64,000 nucleotides of DNA, taken from NCBI RefSeq assembly GCF_042684485.1, contig NZ_JBHULM010000011.1, forward strand, positions 1,116,001 to 1,180,000, written 5' to 3'. Shown here piece by piece: positions 8,608-17,092 of the stretch. The notes under the pieces were generated by a model. The model saw only the letters and a list, made by a program, of their open reading frames with translations, was not told where the DNA came from and ran no database searches. Every line of letters starts with the position of its first letter. Positions within the stretch are counted from its first letter, which is position 1. Origin of the DNA: Oceanihabitans gracilariae (GTDB taxonomy: Bacteria > Bacteroidota > Bacteroidia > Flavobacteriales > Flavobacteriaceae). The translations under genes and the position numbers were made by a program.

Positions 8608-9687
8608 TTATTGTAATAAGCTATACACAAATTCTGGGTAACCACGTTCTCCAGCTTCATTCGTTAAAGCTAAAAATTGAAGCTTGTAAAAGTTACCATC
8701 AGTATCCTTTACTATATAAAATACATTTTCTTTTAAAGAAGGTAAAGATCCAGGTCCTCCTCCATTTCTCCAGCTGCTTCCTATAGCTCTTTGGTCATTG
8801 GTAAAGTTTGTCGTTACAACATCAGCAAGTGTAAAATCTGCATAAGTAAATGTGTCAACTTCTGTATCAATCATATATGCAGTTGCATTTCCTTTGGTGT
8901 TATTTGCTACAAAATCGGTATAACCATAAGAACCATAACCTTCAATTTCATTGGTAAAAACAGTAAAGTTTAAATCCCAATTCGATTTTGTAGGCTCTAC
9001 ATTAACTTCTGTTTCGGTATCAAAACTAAAGAAGGTAAAGTTGTACGCACTGTTTTTAGAAATAGTAACTTCATCATGTGTAGTAGCATCTAAATCTGCA
9101 TATTGTAGTACATAATCATTACCATCTTTTGTTATTCTAATTTTTTTCCAACCTCTAGATTCTCCAGAAACAGCAACACTTCCTGTTGCAGGTGTTTCTG
9201 TTCCTACGTGGTAACCTAAATTTACTAAGTATACGTGGTTGTCTGTATCTTCTATTTCAGCTATTGCAGGACTTGAAAAAGAACCATCAGGAGCATCTAC
9301 ATAAGCCGTGTTCGAAGCTTCAAAAGTACCAACAGCTACTTGTGGTTGTAAGTTTTGTACTTCAGTAGAAGTGCTATTAACAGCATCAATATCTGTTGTT
9401 GTAAGTGCAGCAGCAGCCATATAAATAGAGCCATTTAAAACCAATCTAAACTCACTTCCAGAATAAAAACCTAAATCCCAAGAATCACGTTGTACAGCTG
9501 TAGTTGTGTTTGTACTTAAATCTACATATACTTGGTTTGGTTGGTTTGGTCCTCCAATTTCTGGTGAAACAGCAGCTCCTTCAATTGTTATTTCAATAGG
9601 TTCTGATGAAGCATTATCATCACTACTACAACTTGTAAAAGCCAGTACTGTTATGCTTAAAATAAGGGTTAAAAATTTGTTTGTCAT
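8608..9687 (-). CDS. hmuY: HmuY family haem-binding surface lipoprotein
   Basis: A 359-residue lipoprotein: signal peptide with lipobox FTSC (Cys20) followed by SSDD, the acidic pattern that sends Bacteroidota lipoproteins to the cell surface. The body matches the HmuY family (VQRDSWDLGFYSGSEFRLVLNG near 65-90, WDLNFT further on, and a C-terminal FYKLQFLAL stretch). In Porphyromonas gingivalis HmuY captures haem and passes it to the receptor HmuR; this protein is longer than that one. It lies 12 bases downstream of the TonB receptor gene in the same direction, so receptor and haemophore are one operon, probably repressed by iron through the site at 11863-11881. The haem ligands cannot be picked out with confidence. 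Confidence 0.8.
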   Translation of the reverse strand: MTNKFLTLILSITVLAFTSCSSDDNASSEPIEITIEGAAVSPEIGGPNQPNQVYVDLSTNTTTAVQRDSWDLGFYSGSEFRLVLNGSIYMAAAALTTTDIDAVNSTSTEVQNLQPQVAVGTFEASNTAYVDAPDGSFSSPAIAEIEDTDNHVYLVNLGYHVGTETPATGSVAVSGESRGWKKIRITKDGNDYVLQYADLDATTHDEVTISKNSAYNFTFFSFDTETEVNVEPTKSNWDLNFTVFTNEIEGYGSYGYTDFVANNTKGNATAYMIDTEVDTFTYADFTLADVVTTNFTNDQRAIGSSWRNGGGPGSLPSLKENVFYIVKDTDGNFYKLQFLALTNEAGERGYPEFVYSLLQ

Positions 9688-9699
9688 GATATTTAGTGT

Positions 9700-11829
9700 T
9701 TAAAAATTTAAATTATATAATAGTTTTATGTAAAAAGATCTTCCGTAACCTAATAATAAATTGTTATCGCTACTTGAATGGGTTCCTTCTGTACTAGAAT
9801 TGTTTACAGCAACGCTAGTAATATCGAGTAGGTTTCTTCCTCCTATAGTAGTTTGAAGTGTATTATTGAAAAACGATTTTTTAATTGAAGCATCCAATAA
9901 ACCATAGGCTTCTGTAGTTTCTTTGGTATAAGCAGAGTTGCCATCTGCATCACTAGAACTTGCAAAGTAGTTTTCTTGTTCGCCATTATATTTTAATAAC
10001 ACAGTAAACGCAGTATCCCATTTTGGTATAGTATAGGTAGCACTTGTGTTTAATTGTAAAGCGTATAGAAAATCATTTTTGGCATTTTCATCGGTATTAA
10101 TAATTCTAGAAACTCCTTGTAGTGTTGCTCCTAAATTAAAAGTCCAATGCTCTGTTTTAATAGCGTTTTCAGAAGTTATTCCCCAAAGTTTATAGGCATC
10201 AATATTGATGTATTTGTATTGTAAAGGTGTGGTATTTACTACTGCTAATTCAATTTTATCGTCTAAATCTATATAGCTTAACTTAATTGTGTTTACTAAG
10301 GAAACATCATGTATCCAACTTCTCTTTTTTAGGTTTAAAAAAGCCGAGTATCCATTTTCTGGATCTAAATTTTCATTTCCTTGTACATCGTGATTAGAGT
10401 CTACAAAGTAGTAGTATAATTCTTCAAAACTAGGCGTTCTGTAAGAACTACCAAGGCTTCCTCTAAGCTCAAAACCATGAGACATTAAATATCTAGCGCT
10501 AAAAGAACCTAGTAACTTAGCATTAAATTTAGAGTTGTACTCATAACGTAAACCTGGTCGTAATGAAAAAGCGTTGGTTACTTTATATTCTGCAGAACCA
10601 AAGGCAGCAAGACTGTAAATAGAAAGTGTTTTATCTCCTTCAAATTGTTCACCAGTGGCTTGTGTGTCAAAACCTTCTATATATCTTGTGTCGTAACCTA
10701 GCTGAAAATTATATTTCTCTTTTTTAAATAAATTATTTACAGATGCATTAGAGAAAAACACCTTTGTAGATTGGTAGGTTTCCTCTGTTTCGTCAGTTTT
10801 ATTTTCTGTAACAATGTAGTAGTTAAAAATGTTTAAATCTCGCTTTTGCTGTTGGTAAGAAAAATTAGCTTTATAGTTAACACCATTATCCATTTTTCCG
10901 GAAAGGTTTATATTATTTACAAACCTATTGGTGTTGTATATTCTGTCTGTGGCAGAAGGGTTACTAGTTTGTGTAGTAACATCTATATTAGGTCTTACAG
11001 TAGCATCATAATAATTTAAAGCTTCATTAAAATATTCAAACCTATAGTTGATTCTAATTTTTTTGGCTTTATAATGTACTAATGCATTGGTGTTTAATTG
11101 AGTTTTTGGCAACCACTCATAACCACGTAAACCATCATTTTGGTAGTAATCTTTACCTTGTCTATTATCAAAAAATCCAGCAAATTGGTTTCTGTTAACT
11201 CCAACTCTAGCAAATAATTTTTCATTAATATTATGTGCTACGTTTATAGATTGTATATGTCTTCCTTCGTCAAACCAAGCGTATTCATTCCCTACAGTTT
11301 CTTCTTGTAAAGAAGCTTGAATCTGCCAATCTGTTGTAATAGATTTTTTGGTAATTATATTAATAACTCCAGAAATGGCATTGGCTCCATATTCTACTCC
11401 CATAGCGCCTTCAACAATTTCTATACGCTCTACATCATCAAGATTTATTTGTGTTAAATCGGTATTGTTTCCTAAACCATTATCACTGACTAAAGGAATG
11501 TTATCTATTAAAATATTAAAGTATTGCTCGTCTAAACCAAAAAAGGAAATGTTTGATTTTCCGGTTTGTGCATTTGCAATAATGTTAAGATTTAAATTAA
11601 AATTTAATAAGTCTGCTAAGTTATTTGCTGCTTGTTGTTCTATTTGTTCTCTTTTAATAACAATAACATTATGAACCGACTTTTTTATAGATTGTGCATT
11701 GTATTGACCTGTAACCACAACCTCTTCAAGTTGTTCTACTTCTGTAGAATCTTTTTTTATTTGTGAAAAGGATAAAGAACTAAAAAAAAGTAAAAAATAA
11801 AGTGTAATATAGTTTTTATTTAGACTCAT
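9700..11829 (-). CDS. hmuR: TonB-dependent receptor, probable haem receptor (HmuR-like)
   Basis: A 709-residue outer-membrane receptor: signal peptide to about residue 22, TonB-box-like EEVVVTG, plug domain about 45-160 (VERIEIVEGAMGVEYGANAISGVINIIT) and a 22-strand-type barrel ending in an aromatic residue (LLYNLNF). Haem receptors carry FRAP and NPNL boxes flanking a His; here the corresponding segment is YRTP (463-466), His480 and NENL (485-488), which supports haem as ligand. The next gene downstream is HmuY, as in known haem uptake operons. There is no carboxypeptidase-regulatory N-terminal domain, unlike the receptor at 41891. Its promoter, at 11848-11874, overlaps a Fur-like palindrome. 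Siderophore uptake is the main alternative but less likely. Confidence 0.82.
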   Translation of the reverse strand: MSLNKNYITLYFLLFFSSLSFSQIKKDSTEVEQLEEVVVTGQYNAQSIKKSVHNVIVIKREQIEQQAANNLADLLNFNLNLNIIANAQTGKSNISFFGLDEQYFNILIDNIPLVSDNGLGNNTDLTQINLDDVERIEIVEGAMGVEYGANAISGVINIITKKSITTDWQIQASLQEETVGNEYAWFDEGRHIQSINVAHNINEKLFARVGVNRNQFAGFFDNRQGKDYYQNDGLRGYEWLPKTQLNTNALVHYKAKKIRINYRFEYFNEALNYYDATVRPNIDVTTQTSNPSATDRIYNTNRFVNNINLSGKMDNGVNYKANFSYQQQKRDLNIFNYYIVTENKTDETEETYQSTKVFFSNASVNNLFKKEKYNFQLGYDTRYIEGFDTQATGEQFEGDKTLSIYSLAAFGSAEYKVTNAFSLRPGLRYEYNSKFNAKLLGSFSARYLMSHGFELRGSLGSSYRTPSFEELYYYFVDSNHDVQGNENLDPENGYSAFLNLKKRSWIHDVSLVNTIKLSYIDLDDKIELAVVNTTPLQYKYINIDAYKLWGITSENAIKTEHWTFNLGATLQGVSRIINTDENAKNDFLYALQLNTSATYTIPKWDTAFTVLLKYNGEQENYFASSSDADGNSAYTKETTEAYGLLDASIKKSFFNNTLQTTIGGRNLLDITSVAVNNSSTEGTHSSSDNNLLLGYGRSFYIKLLYNLNF

Positions 11830-11847
11830 TCTATTTTATATTTGTCG

Positions 11848-11874
11848 CAAATATATAATCTTATTTTAATTCAA
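11848..11874 (-). promoter_or_regulatory. promoter of the HmuR/HmuY operon
   Basis: On the minus strand there is TATATTTG (bases 11855-11848), an exact match to the Bacteroidota -7 element TAnnTTTG, and TTG (11874-11872) 16 bases upstream of it, a little shorter than the usual spacing. The -7 element is about 18 bases before the start codon. Confidence 0.6.
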
Positions 11875-11881
11875 TCTAAAT
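11863..11881. promoter_or_regulatory. Fur-like operator between divergent haem operons
   Basis: A 19-base imperfect palindrome, ATTTAGATT-G-AATTAAAAT when read on the minus strand, with 7 of 9 positions symmetrical. Its half-site ATTTAGATT resembles iron-regulator boxes. It overlaps the -33 region of the receptor promoter and lies about 50 bases upstream of the rightward operon, so one bound repressor could control both. The repressor identity is inferred. Confidence 0.4.
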
Positions 11882-11933
11882 AAGAATAAAGTATTTTTAA
11901 TTTTTCTTAATCTCAAATAATAAAATTTTAGTA

Positions 11934-12839
11934 ATGAAATATTTACCCTTAGTATTCTTCTTTTTAACAACATTAAGTTTTAATGTAAACGCCCAAAACA
12001 AGAAAAAACAAGACGAAAAAGCCATTAAAGCCATGTGTGGTTGTTATGAAGTAAGCTTCAATTTTGCAGAAACATTTCAGTATTCTGAAGACTCTACATA
12101 CGTTGCGTCTAAAACAAAACATGATAAAGGCCTAGAATGGGTACAATTGGTAGAAGACAGTGCAGATAAAATTTCTATGCAACATTTATTAATTGTTGGT
12201 TCTAAAGAGCATCCATATATAGTGAAACACTGGAGACAAGATTGGGAGTATGAAAACACCGATTTGTATGAGTATTTTAGAAATAATGAATGGAAATACA
12301 CAAAATTAGATAAGAGACAAGTTAAAGGACAATGGTCTCAAAAAGTATTTCAAGTAGATGATAGTCCGCGTTACGAAGGTACAGCAACTTGGGTGCATGT
12401 AGATGGAAAACACTATTGGGAAAACACAACAAACGCGCCTTTACCAAGACGTGAGTATACACAACGTAGCGATTATAATGTTACAGGTAGAACCAATAGA
12501 CATGAAATTATTGCAACAGGATGGATTCATGATCAAGACAACCAAAAAATTATTAGTGAAGAAGGAGTTTATGAACTTGTTGCAGAAGAAAAAGGACATA
12601 ATGTATATAAAAAAGTAGACGATAGTAAATGTATTGCAGCTCAAGAATATTGGGCAAAAGAAAAAGACAAATGGGCTTTGGTACGTGCAAAATGGAATGC
12701 TATTTTTGCAAGAAATAAAGATTTAGTTTTAGAAGAAAAAGTAGATAATAAAGTTTTGTTTAAGTATTTGTTTGATAAAGAAAAATACAAAACAGCAGAA
12801 GAAATTAATCCTTTAATTGAATCGTTTGTAAAACAATAA
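11934..12839 (+). CDS. DUF6607 family exported protein
   Basis: A 301-residue periplasmic protein. The signal peptide ends at VNA-Q (residue 20-21). The mature N-terminus has the hallmark IKAMCGCYEVSFNFAETF with Cys35 and Cys37, which I recognise as the family catalogued as DUF6607; the rest is rich in Trp, His and Tyr (HWRQDWEYENTDLY, TWVHVDGKHYWENT, ATGWIHDQDNQKI). The fold may be a lipocalin-like barrel but this cannot be judged here. The function is not known. It opens the rightward operon divergent to the haem receptor, and its stop is two bases before the ankyrin gene. The many His/Tyr/Cys residues would suit haem or metal handling; that is inference. Confidence 0.75.
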   Translation: MKYLPLVFFFLTTLSFNVNAQNKKKQDEKAIKAMCGCYEVSFNFAETFQYSEDSTYVASKTKHDKGLEWVQLVEDSADKISMQHLLIVGSKEHPYIVKHWRQDWEYENTDLYEYFRNNEWKYTKLDKRQVKGQWSQKVFQVDDSPRYEGTATWVHVDGKHYWENTTNAPLPRREYTQRSDYNVTGRTNRHEIIATGWIHDQDNQKIISEEGVYELVAEEKGHNVYKKVDDSKCIAAQEYWAKEKDKWALVRAKWNAIFARNKDLVLEEKVDNKVLFKYLFDKEKYKTAEEINPLIESFVKQ

Positions 12840-12841
12840 AA

Positions 12842-14320
12842 ATGAAAAATATAAAAACTATAATAGCAATACTCGTTTTAGTGATTAGCATACCTAGTTT
12901 TGCACAACAAAATGTGTTTTTAAACAGGGGTTTCTGGAAATCAAACCCAAGTATTGAAACTGTGGAAGCTAAAATTAAAGAAGGAAATAATATAGCAGCA
13001 TCTAATAGCAATAATTTTGATGCTGTTGTGTATGCAATTCTGCAAGGCGCTTCTTTAGAAACCTTAAAGCACATTCAGTCTAAAAAAGGAAATGATGTAA
13101 ATAAACTAACACATGATGGTAGAACATATATTTTCTGGGCAGCTTATAAAGGAAATGTTGATTTTATGGAATACCTTTTAAGCAAAGGAGCAAAAACAGA
13201 TATTACAGATGATAAAGGAAATACAATCTTAAATTTTGCTGCTAATTCAGGACAGCAAAACACAAAAGTGTATGACCTTTGTATTGAAAACGGAGCAAAT
13301 GTAAAAACAGATCTTACTCCAAAAGACGCTAATGCATTGTTATTATCTGCTCCTTACGATAAAGATTTTACGCTAATAAATTATTTTACTTCAAAAGGTG
13401 CTTCTATTGATAGTGTAGATGACAATGGCAATGGTGTATTTAATTATGTTGCTAAAACAGGAAATATAGATTTATTAAATCAATTACTAGAAAAAGGTGT
13501 AAAAGGAAATGATAATGCCTTTCTATTTGCAGCAACAGGAACTAGAGGTAAAACCAATACATTAGACTTCTATAAATACTTAGAAAGTGTTGGCTTAAAC
13601 CCAAAAAATGCAGCAATAAAAGGCGAAACACCATTACATATAGTAGCTTCAACAAATAAAGATGTAGAGTTAATTAACTATTTAGTAGAAAAAGGCTTAG
13701 ATGTAAATACACCAGACTACAATGGCAATACACCATTTTTAAACGCAGTAAGCCATAACAACTTAGAAACAGTTACATTTTTATTCAAGTACTTAAAAAA
13801 TATAAATCAGGTAAATAAAAAAGGGGAATCTGCTCTAGCTTTAGCTGTAGCAAATAACACTCCTGATGTGGTTGGTTTTTTAATAGAAAATAAAGCAGAT
13901 ATTACTGTTTTAGATGCTAATAAAAACAACTTAACGGCTTATTTAGTAGAATCGTTTTCTGCTAAAAAAGAAGAAGATTTTAAGGGAAAACTGGTTCTTT
14001 TAACAGAAAATGGATTAAATATTGCAAAAACGCAAGAAAACGGAAACACTTTATACCATCTGGCTGTAGCTAAAAATAATAGCAATTTTATAAAGCTTTT
14101 AGAGCAATTTAAAATAGATGTAAATGCTAAAAATAACGAAGGAAACACTGCTTTACATTTAGCAGCTCTACAAGCAAAAGATACTGAAATTTTAAAGTAT
14201 TTAATTTCTATAGGAGCTAATATAGAAGCTACAACAGATTTTGAAGAAACTGCTTACGATTTAGCAACAGAAAACGAAATTTTAAAAGCACAGAAAATCA
14301 ATTTAGATTTTTTAAAATAA
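12842..14320 (+). CDS. periplasmic ankyrin-repeat protein
   Basis: A 492-residue protein with a signal peptide (ends FAQ-Q, residue 21-22) and about ten to twelve ankyrin repeats filling the remainder; clear ones are DGRTYIFWAAYKGNVDFMEY, KGETPLHIVAST, NGNTPFLNAVSHNNLETVTF and EGNTALHLAALQAKDTEILKY. Ankyrin repeats mediate protein contacts and are usually cytosolic; an exported one is unusual. Exported ankyrin proteins next to catalases or iron proteins are known (for example AnkB beside KatB in Pseudomonas aeruginosa), where they protect or hold a redox enzyme. The gene is tightly packed between DUF6607 and DUF2271 (gaps of 2 and 10 bases), so it probably scaffolds this periplasmic complex. 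No enzyme motif is seen. Confidence 0.85.
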   Translation: MKNIKTIIAILVLVISIPSFAQQNVFLNRGFWKSNPSIETVEAKIKEGNNIAASNSNNFDAVVYAILQGASLETLKHIQSKKGNDVNKLTHDGRTYIFWAAYKGNVDFMEYLLSKGAKTDITDDKGNTILNFAANSGQQNTKVYDLCIENGANVKTDLTPKDANALLLSAPYDKDFTLINYFTSKGASIDSVDDNGNGVFNYVAKTGNIDLLNQLLEKGVKGNDNAFLFAATGTRGKTNTLDFYKYLESVGLNPKNAAIKGETPLHIVASTNKDVELINYLVEKGLDVNTPDYNGNTPFLNAVSHNNLETVTFLFKYLKNINQVNKKGESALALAVANNTPDVVGFLIENKADITVLDANKNNLTAYLVESFSAKKEEDFKGKLVLLTENGLNIAKTQENGNTLYHLAVAKNNSNFIKLLEQFKIDVNAKNNEGNTALHLAALQAKDTEILKYLISIGANIEATTDFEETAYDLATENEILKAQKINLDFLK

Positions 14321-14330
14321 ACACGAATTA

Positions 14331-14816
14331 ATGAAAACATTAAAAACACTTTTAGTACTAGGAGTTCTTGTAATTGCTACATTATCCTTTACAACAAAGG
14401 CAGAATCTACATCTTATAAATGTATGATTCAAATGATTAATTATACAGGCGAAAATGCATACGTAGTTATTTCACTTATTAATCCAGAAGGCGAATATGA
14501 AAAAACACTTTACGTACAAGGAGATGATGATGAGTGGTATCACGATATTTCAGAATGGTGGCAGTTCTACGGAAAAAAACGAACAGATATTGATGCTATT
14601 ACAGGAGCAACAATTGCAGGAGGAGCAAGAAGTATAAATGTTATAGATATTGAAGATTCTAAAATTGATGCTGGTTACAGTATTCGTTTTGAAACTGCAG
14701 TAGAGGACCAAGAATATTACACCAAAGATGTGGAGTTTAAATTAACCTCAGAAAGTGTAAAAAGTAAAAAAGAAGGTACAGGTTTTATACGTTACGTTCG
14801 TTTAATGCCTAACTAA
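14331..14816 (+). CDS. DUF2271 protein with ApbE-type flavinylation motif
   Basis: A 161-residue exported protein: hydrophobic signal peptide (about 1-24), then a small beta domain of the DUF2271 type (YVVISLINPEGEYEKTLYVQG, WYHDISEWWQFYG). Residues 88-94 read DAITGAT, matching the D-x-x-[ST]-G-A-[ST] pattern on which the periplasmic enzyme ApbE attaches FMN covalently, with Thr94 as the expected acceptor. DUF2271 proteins have been associated with PepSY membrane proteins and extracytosolic flavin electron transfer. Here the next gene downstream is a PepSY-like membrane flavoreductase, fitting a role as periplasmic FMN carrier receiving electrons across the membrane. No apbE lies in the window. 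The motif is seen; flavin attachment is inferred. Confidence 0.82.
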   Translation: MKTLKTLLVLGVLVIATLSFTTKAESTSYKCMIQMINYTGENAYVVISLINPEGEYEKTLYVQGDDDEWYHDISEWWQFYGKKRTDIDAITGATIAGGARSINVIDIEDSKIDAGYSIRFETAVEDQEYYTKDVEFKLTSESVKSKKEGTGFIRYVRLMPN

Positions 14817-14823
14817 AACCAAT

Positions 14824-14865
14824 GTAGTACTTCGCGTACTTAGTCTGCACGCTGTATAGACTTTG
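14824..14865. repeat. degenerate flavobacterial intergenic repeat (copy A)
   Basis: The gap between the DUF2271 and PepSY genes contains AGTAC-TTCGC-GTACT (a 5-base stem, 14826-14840) followed by GCTGTATAGAC. It shares TACTTCGC and GCTGTA with the element at 44317-44390 and is read as a worn member of the same family. As part of an operon mRNA it would form a small hairpin. Confidence 0.3.
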
Positions 14866-14892
14866 TTAAGAAGTTTTATAAACTAGAAAAAC

Positions 14893-17076
14893 ATGACCAT
14901 TTCTATCTGGAGATACAGCCACTTAACACTAGCTGTATCTTCGTTTGTTTTTATTTTATTAGCTTCTGTAACTGGAATTATCTTGGCATTTCAGCCCATT
15001 TCAGAGCAGTTGCAACCTTATAAGGTTTCTAATTTTGAAAGCATTACGCTTGCCGAAACCATTTCTAATTTAAAAGCAGAATATCCAGAGGTTTTAGACG
15101 TGCAAGTAGATGCAAACCAATTTGTTTTAGCTTCTGTTATTACTAAAAATGGGGAGAGTTTACAAGGTTATATAAACCCTAAAACAGCACAGATTTTAGG
15201 AGATAAAATAGAAGTGTCTAAGTTTTTTAAATGGGTTACTAATTTTCATAGATCCTTATTTTTAAAAAGTATAGGACGTTTTTTTGTTGGTTTATGCTCG
15301 TTTTTATTATTCTTAATTACCATTTCAGGAACGGTTTTAATACTAAAAAGACAAGGCGCTTTAAAAAAGTTTTTCTCTAAAATAGTAAACGAGAACTTTA
15401 ACCAATATTGGCATGTGGTGTTAGGTAGACTATCGTTAATTCCAATACTTATCCTTACTATTACAGGAGTTTATTTGTCTTTAGAAAAGTTTGATGTACT
15501 GCCAAAAAATACCATTACGCATACCATAGATTTTGAAAACCTTTCTGAAATACCAAAGCGCAATATTCAAGAAATTCCTGTTTTTAAAAACACCAAACTG
15601 GCTCAAGTAAAAAGTATAGAATTTCCTTTTTCTGAAGATGTAGAAGACTATTATACCATTTCCCTTAAAGATAGAGAGATAGTAGTAAACCAGTTTAATG
15701 GTGAAATTTTAAGTCAAAAACAAACTCCTTTAACTACTGTGTTTTCAAACTTAAGCCTGAATCTTCACACAGGAAAAGGTAGTATTTTGTGGTCTCTAAT
15801 TTTAGCAATAGCAAGTGTAAATATTTTGTTTTTTATCTATTCTGGTTTTGCAATGACACTAAAACGCAGAAAATCTAAACTTAAAAATAAATATAAAAAA
15901 GACGCTTGTAGCTATGTGATTTTAGTAGGTTCAGAAAACGGAAATACAGTTCCTTTTGCTAATCAATTACAACAACAGTTACTAAAAGCAGGTAAAACCG
16001 TTTATTGTACAGAGCTTAATAATTATACTACGTATAGTAAAGCAACGCATTTTATTATAATGACATCTACTTATGGTGAAGGTGAAGCGCCAACCAATGC
16101 CAATACCTTTTTAGAGCGTTTAAAAACCGTAAAACAAAGGCAAGAAATTAGCTATTCGGTTGTAGGTTTTGGCTCATTAGCATATCCAGATTTTTGCAAA
16201 TTTGCTTTTGATGTAGATGCAGAAATGCAACAGCAGTTTACCCAAGAATTACCTGTTTTTACCATCAATGATAAATCGGTTACAGCTTTTGAAGAATGGC
16301 TAAGTTTATGGAATACAAACCGAAAGCTTCCTATATCTATTTCTAAAGAAAAACTAGCAGCAAAACCCAAATTAAATAATACGCTTACTGTAGTAGATAA
16401 AACCAAAGCAGAAGCACATCCAGACCAAACCTTTATTATTAACTTAAAACCAAAAGGCAATACGTTTACTTCAGGAGATTTACTGGCAATCTACCCAAAA
16501 AACGATTATAGAGAGCGTTTGTATTCTATAGGTAAAGTAAACAAAAACGTGCAACTAAGTGTCAAGCTTCATGAAAACGGATTAGGTTCTGGTTTTTTAG
16601 AAACCTTAAATAAAGGAGATCATTTTAAAGCAAGAATAGTAAAAAACACGGCTTTTCATTTTCCTAAAAAAGCATCAAAAGTAATACTTATTGCCAACGG
16701 AACAGGAATTGCTCCTTTTTTAGGAATGCTAGATCAAAATACAAAACACACAGAAACCCATTTGTATTATGGTTTAAGGCAAAATTCTTCGTTTAACTTA
16801 TATCGTGCAGCATTAAAAGAAGCACAAAATAAAAAACAATTAAGCAAATTACATTTGGCATTTTCGCAACAATCGCCAAAAACCTATGTGCAAGACCTTT
16901 TGCAAAGAGACGCTTTACAAATAGCAGATGCCTTAAAAAATAATGCAGTTATTATGATTTGTGGTTCTTTAGCTATGCAAAAAGATGTGCTAGCAGTTTT
17001 AAATACAATTACCACACAACACTTAAACCAACCATTATCTGCATTTACAAAGCAAATTAAAACAGATTGTTACTAA
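14893..17076 (+). CDS. PepSY membrane protein fused to flavodoxin and NADPH reductase
   Basis: A 727-residue fusion. Residues 1-325 form a PepSY_TM-type unit with four membrane helices (about 10-33, 128-151, 180-197, 298-320) and a periplasmic loop between the third and fourth; His10, His119 (NFHRSLF), His174 (YWHVVLG) and His292 (NLHTGKG) lie near helix ends and could bind haem b. Residues 340-475 are a flavodoxin (VGSENGNT at 345-352, TSTYGEGEAP at 391-400) for FMN. Residues 495-727 are a ferredoxin-NADP reductase-like domain as in sulfite reductase flavoprotein: RLYS (542-545) for FAD, GTGIAPF (603-609) and ICGS for NADPH, and a terminal Tyr. The layout predicts NADPH-driven electron transfer to the periplasm. 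Preceding DUF2271 is the likely acceptor, and iron or haem the final one. Confidence 0.85.
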   Translation: MTISIWRYSHLTLAVSSFVFILLASVTGIILAFQPISEQLQPYKVSNFESITLAETISNLKAEYPEVLDVQVDANQFVLASVITKNGESLQGYINPKTAQILGDKIEVSKFFKWVTNFHRSLFLKSIGRFFVGLCSFLLFLITISGTVLILKRQGALKKFFSKIVNENFNQYWHVVLGRLSLIPILILTITGVYLSLEKFDVLPKNTITHTIDFENLSEIPKRNIQEIPVFKNTKLAQVKSIEFPFSEDVEDYYTISLKDREIVVNQFNGEILSQKQTPLTTVFSNLSLNLHTGKGSILWSLILAIASVNILFFIYSGFAMTLKRRKSKLKNKYKKDACSYVILVGSENGNTVPFANQLQQQLLKAGKTVYCTELNNYTTYSKATHFIIMTSTYGEGEAPTNANTFLERLKTVKQRQEISYSVVGFGSLAYPDFCKFAFDVDAEMQQQFTQELPVFTINDKSVTAFEEWLSLWNTNRKLPISISKEKLAAKPKLNNTLTVVDKTKAEAHPDQTFIINLKPKGNTFTSGDLLAIYPKNDYRERLYSIGKVNKNVQLSVKLHENGLGSGFLETLNKGDHFKARIVKNTAFHFPKKASKVILIANGTGIAPFLGMLDQNTKHTETHLYYGLRQNSSFNLYRAALKEAQNKKQLSKLHLAFSQQSPKTYVQDLLQRDALQIADALKNNAVIMICGSLAMQKDVLAVLNTITTQHLNQPLSAFTKQIKTDCY

Positions 17077-17092
17077 GCTTAAAACAAAACCT

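Noticed and set aside
11348..11674. Plus-strand frame of 108 codons in the TonB receptor gene
   Set aside because: Antisense to the conserved plug domain; Ile/Ser/Thr-rich without a motif.
12805..13074. Minus-strand frame of 89 codons over the DUF6607/ankyrin junction
   Set aside because: Both plus-strand genes are supported by signal peptides and repeats; this frame has no such features.
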